DNA of 22,168 nucleotides. Origin: a virus. Below, one piece after another: positions 20,298-22,168 of this stretch. The number at the start of each line of letters is the position of its first letter. Position 1 is the stretch's first letter. Where the stretch lies: positions 1 through 22,168 of the IMG/VR virus record IMGVR_UViG_3300046517_000897, one strand, 5' to 3'. The notes under the pieces were generated by a model that was given only the letters and a program-made list of their open reading frames with translations, did not search any database and was not told the DNA's origin. Both the position numbers and the translations under genes were made by a program.

Positions 20298-21566
20298 ATG
20301 CTTACCGAAACCGCATTCGCCGCTTACATCAAGCGGAAGTTCGACGCGAAGTACATCGACAACTCCATGACGTCGCGAACGTCCCCGTCGTTCAAGGCGG
20401 TGACGAAGAGCACCGACGGTGGTGGCGACTTCCTGACGTACCTGGAAGACGACGACGACGACTTCGGCGCCTCGGCCGACTTCACCGTCTCGCAGAACCA
20501 GGCGATCAACACCAGCCCGACGATCGGCAACCAGTACCAGTTCCCGTGGATGCCGGCGTACGAGGTCGCGCAGCTGACCACGGCGGTCATCAACAAGACG
20601 CGCAACAACGACAGCGCCTGGCAGTCGGCGATCAGCGTCAAGATGAAGAAGAAGCTCGCCGCGATGGCGCACTTCAACGGCGTCCTGTTCCAGGGACAAG
20701 GCTGGGGCGAGGTCTGTCAGCTTGCGGGCGTCTCGGGCTCGACGTTCACCGTCGCGAACCGCGTCACCGGCAATCTCTCAGATGCCCCGAAGATCGTCCA
20801 GGGCATGCCGCTGGTCTTCTCCTCGACGCTGAACACCGCGGTCCTGCGTTCGGCGACCATCCGCACCGTGCTGTCGGTGGACTACACCAGCGGCCTCGTG
20901 ACCCTGGACGGCACCCTCGCGGGCGTCTCGGCGGTCAACGGCGACTTCGCCTTCCTCGCGGGCTGCCGCCAGAACAGCGCCACCCCGACCCGCCTCGTGT
21001 GGATCGGCATGGACGCGCACATCCCCGACCGCCAGTCGGCCATCTCCGATGCCACGGTCATCACCCTGGGCGGTGTCAACCGCTCCACCAACCCGCGCAC
21101 ATACGGCACCTACTTCGACGCCAGCTCGGGTGGGTCTCTGCTGGGCGCCATCATCAACGGCGTCCAGGAGTCGAGCACCATCGGCGGGGCCACGCACCTC
21201 GAGCTGTTCTGCTCGCGGGCGAACTTCGCGGCCTTCGCGCTCGACATGCAGAACGCCGTTCGCTACGACGGCGACACCAAGGAGCGCGTGGTCGGCAACG
21301 CGAAGCGCGTGCACTTCTACAGCGACGGCACCTGCGATGCGTACCTGAACGTCGACAAGCTGACCAACGACCTGCAGGTCTGGGGCTTCGACCCCGCGAA
21401 CGTCGTGTTCCGCTCGATCGGCGATGCCCCGATGATCGACAACTTCGGGGACAAGAACCAGATGGGCCGCGTCTCGAACGCTGCGGCCTGGGAAATCCGC
21501 CTCTTCCAGCAGGCGGCGCTGAAGATCAGCAACCACCCCGCGTGCCTGCGGATCCGCGCGGCCTGA
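20298..21566 (+). CDS. Major capsid protein (HK97-like fold likely)
   Basis: 422 residues with a strong AGGAGG ribosome-binding site. It follows the scaffold gene. Features fit phage major capsid proteins: an N-arm with an acidic patch (TYLEDDDDDFGASADF), PWMPAYEVAQLTTAVINKTR resembling the spine helix region, an inserted beta domain (SGLVTLDGTLAGVSAVNGDF), TRLVWIGMDAHIPDRQ, GVNRSTNPRTYGTYFDASSG, and a final region with AAALKISNHPACLRI. It probably forms the shell. The family could not be confirmed without structure-based comparison. Confidence 0.87.
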   Translation: MLTETAFAAYIKRKFDAKYIDNSMTSRTSPSFKAVTKSTDGGGDFLTYLEDDDDDFGASADFTVSQNQAINTSPTIGNQYQFPWMPAYEVAQLTTAVINKTRNNDSAWQSAISVKMKKKLAAMAHFNGVLFQGQGWGEVCQLAGVSGSTFTVANRVTGNLSDAPKIVQGMPLVFSSTLNTAVLRSATIRTVLSVDYTSGLVTLDGTLAGVSAVNGDFAFLAGCRQNSATPTRLVWIGMDAHIPDRQSAISDATVITLGGVNRSTNPRTYGTYFDASSGGSLLGAIINGVQESSTIGGATHLELFCSRANFAAFALDMQNAVRYDGDTKERVVGNAKRVHFYSDGTCDAYLNVDKLTNDLQVWGFDPANVVFRSIGDAPMIDNFGDKNQMGRVSNAAAWEIRLFQQAALKISNHPACLRIRAA

Positions 21567-21608
21567 GCCGGCTGCTGGCGGTGGCGCTCGCAAGGGCGCT
21601 CCGCCGGC
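21567..21608. repeat. Strong hairpin after the capsid gene
   Basis: An outer self-complementary GCCGGC pair (21567-21572 and 21603-21608) and an inner GGCGG/CCGCC plus GCGC/GCGC stem overlap in a possible stem-loop. No T-run follows, so it is not a standard terminator. It could adjust how much message passes from the abundant capsid gene to the next gene. Confidence 0.45.
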
Positions 21609-21631
21609 ACCGCCTCTGAAAGAGGACGAAC

Positions 21632-22018
21632 ATGGCAGTCAGGCAAAAGCAACCACAGCGCGGCACGGGCCGACGCTCCGAGGTCTCGATCACCGGGACG
21701 ATCCTCATCGGCGCCGCGGGCGCGATCACCAGCCAGGTCAGCGAGCTGGCGGTCGCGGTCAAGAACGCCGCGGCGGGCCGCTACGACCTGACCTTCGATC
21801 GGGTCTACAAGGCGGGAAGCGTGCGCTTCCTGAGCGCGATGGTCATCCGGCCCGACACGACGTCGTTCGGCAACACGAACGCCAACCTAGTGCAGGGACA
21901 GGCGGGCGCCAACGCGGGGACCGCCACGCTCCAGGCCATCCTGGCATCCAGCGGAGTCGATACCAACGTCGGCTCCGGCCTGAGCATCCACTACGAGTTC
22001 GCGGCCCAGGAGTTCTAA
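21632..22018 (+). CDS. Small head protein candidate (decoration or head-associated)
   Basis: 128 residues. The N-terminus is basic (MAVRQKQPQRGTGRRSE) and the rest is beta-rich (VSITGTILIGAAGAITSQV, then LSIHYEFAAQEF). The size and place directly after the capsid gene would fit a capsid decoration or fiber protein, but no family motif is recognised. AGAGGA lies about 6-7 nt upstream of the ATG. Confidence 0.6.
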   Translation: MAVRQKQPQRGTGRRSEVSITGTILIGAAGAITSQVSELAVAVKNAAAGRYDLTFDRVYKAGSVRFLSAMVIRPDTTSFGNTNANLVQGQAGANAGTATLQAILASSGVDTNVGSGLSIHYEFAAQEF

Positions 22019-22168
22019 ATGAAGGGTCACGACATCGCAGTACTGGTGGGGCCGCCCAAGTCGTCCAAGAAGTCGGGCGACATGGAGAGCCCCGAGGAAG
22101 ACATGGGCGAGGACTCCGAGGGCGGCGACGAGGAGGCCGAGGTGGGCGCCATGGAGGAGTTCCAGGGC
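22019..22168 (+). CDS. Acidic protein, 5' part only
   Basis: ATG follows the preceding TAA directly, with AGGAG 7 nt upstream. The visible 50 residues begin MKGHDIAVLVGPPKSSKKSG and then become strongly acidic (EDMGEDSEGGDEEAEVGAME). The reading frame runs off the window. Position suggests a head-completion or structural protein; function cannot be stated. Confidence 0.55.
   Translation, partial: MKGHDIAVLVGPPKSSKKSGDMESPEEDMGEDSEGGDEEAEVGAMEEFQG

Noticed and set aside
20546-21619. 357-codon second frame over the capsid gene
   Set aside because: Arg/Gly/His/Pro-rich translation typical of an out-of-frame reading of a GC-rich gene.
1-22168. CRISPR arrays, tRNA genes, rRNA genes and insertion sequences
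   Set aside because: I looked for regular direct repeats with spacers, tRNA-like cloverleaf ends and transposase motifs, and saw none.

Overview
The window looks like part of a temperate, tailed double-stranded DNA phage (or prophage) from a high-GC bacterium. The phage assignment rests on a tyrosine integrase, a RecE-like exonuclease, a ParB-like protein, a superfamily 2 helicase, and an ordered head module (small terminase candidate, large terminase, portal, scaffold, major capsid protein). Most genes have G/C-rich third codon positions, and Shine-Dalgarno sites are often visible. The host cannot be named from this sequence. No DNA polymerase, primase or tail gene is present, so the window is only part of a genome.

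Layout. Positions 1-548 hold the end of a late gene and a CHAP-type lysis amidase. Positions 534-3756 hold a leftward six-gene block; its genes overlap their neighbours by 4 bp in five of five junctions if the GTG start is used for one of them. It ends in a VRR-NUC-like nuclease and otherwise encodes Cys-rich or coiled-coil proteins of unknown function. Positions 3757-4284 look like a control region: a small helix-turn-helix gene sits between two mirrored promoter/operator candidates that share a 14-nt inverted repeat. Positions 4285-7049 are a rightward early operon of very small genes (zinc-cluster and single-pass membrane proteins) ending with a RecE/PDDEXK nuclease and its likely partner. 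An integrase with its own promoter candidate follows (7038-8073), then a 299-bp gene-free stretch likely to hold attP. Positions 8373-14070 are a second early/middle operon with the ParB-like protein, the helicase, an HNH-like protein and many tiny Cys-rich proteins. After an AT-richer gap (14071-14189), positions 14190-22168 are the packaging and head module, running off the right end.

How it fits together. The helix-turn-helix protein probably controls the leftward and rightward operons through ATCRACAC-type operators. The recombination genes and integrase serve recombination and lysogeny, the middle block handles DNA transactions, and the head block packages DNA. The most unusual features are the mirrored operator region, an 18-nt GNRA-tetraloop hairpin sequence occurring three times, and the very high number of small predicted zinc-binding proteins joined by ATGA/GTGA stop-start overlaps. 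All functions come from motifs read by eye; no database search was run.
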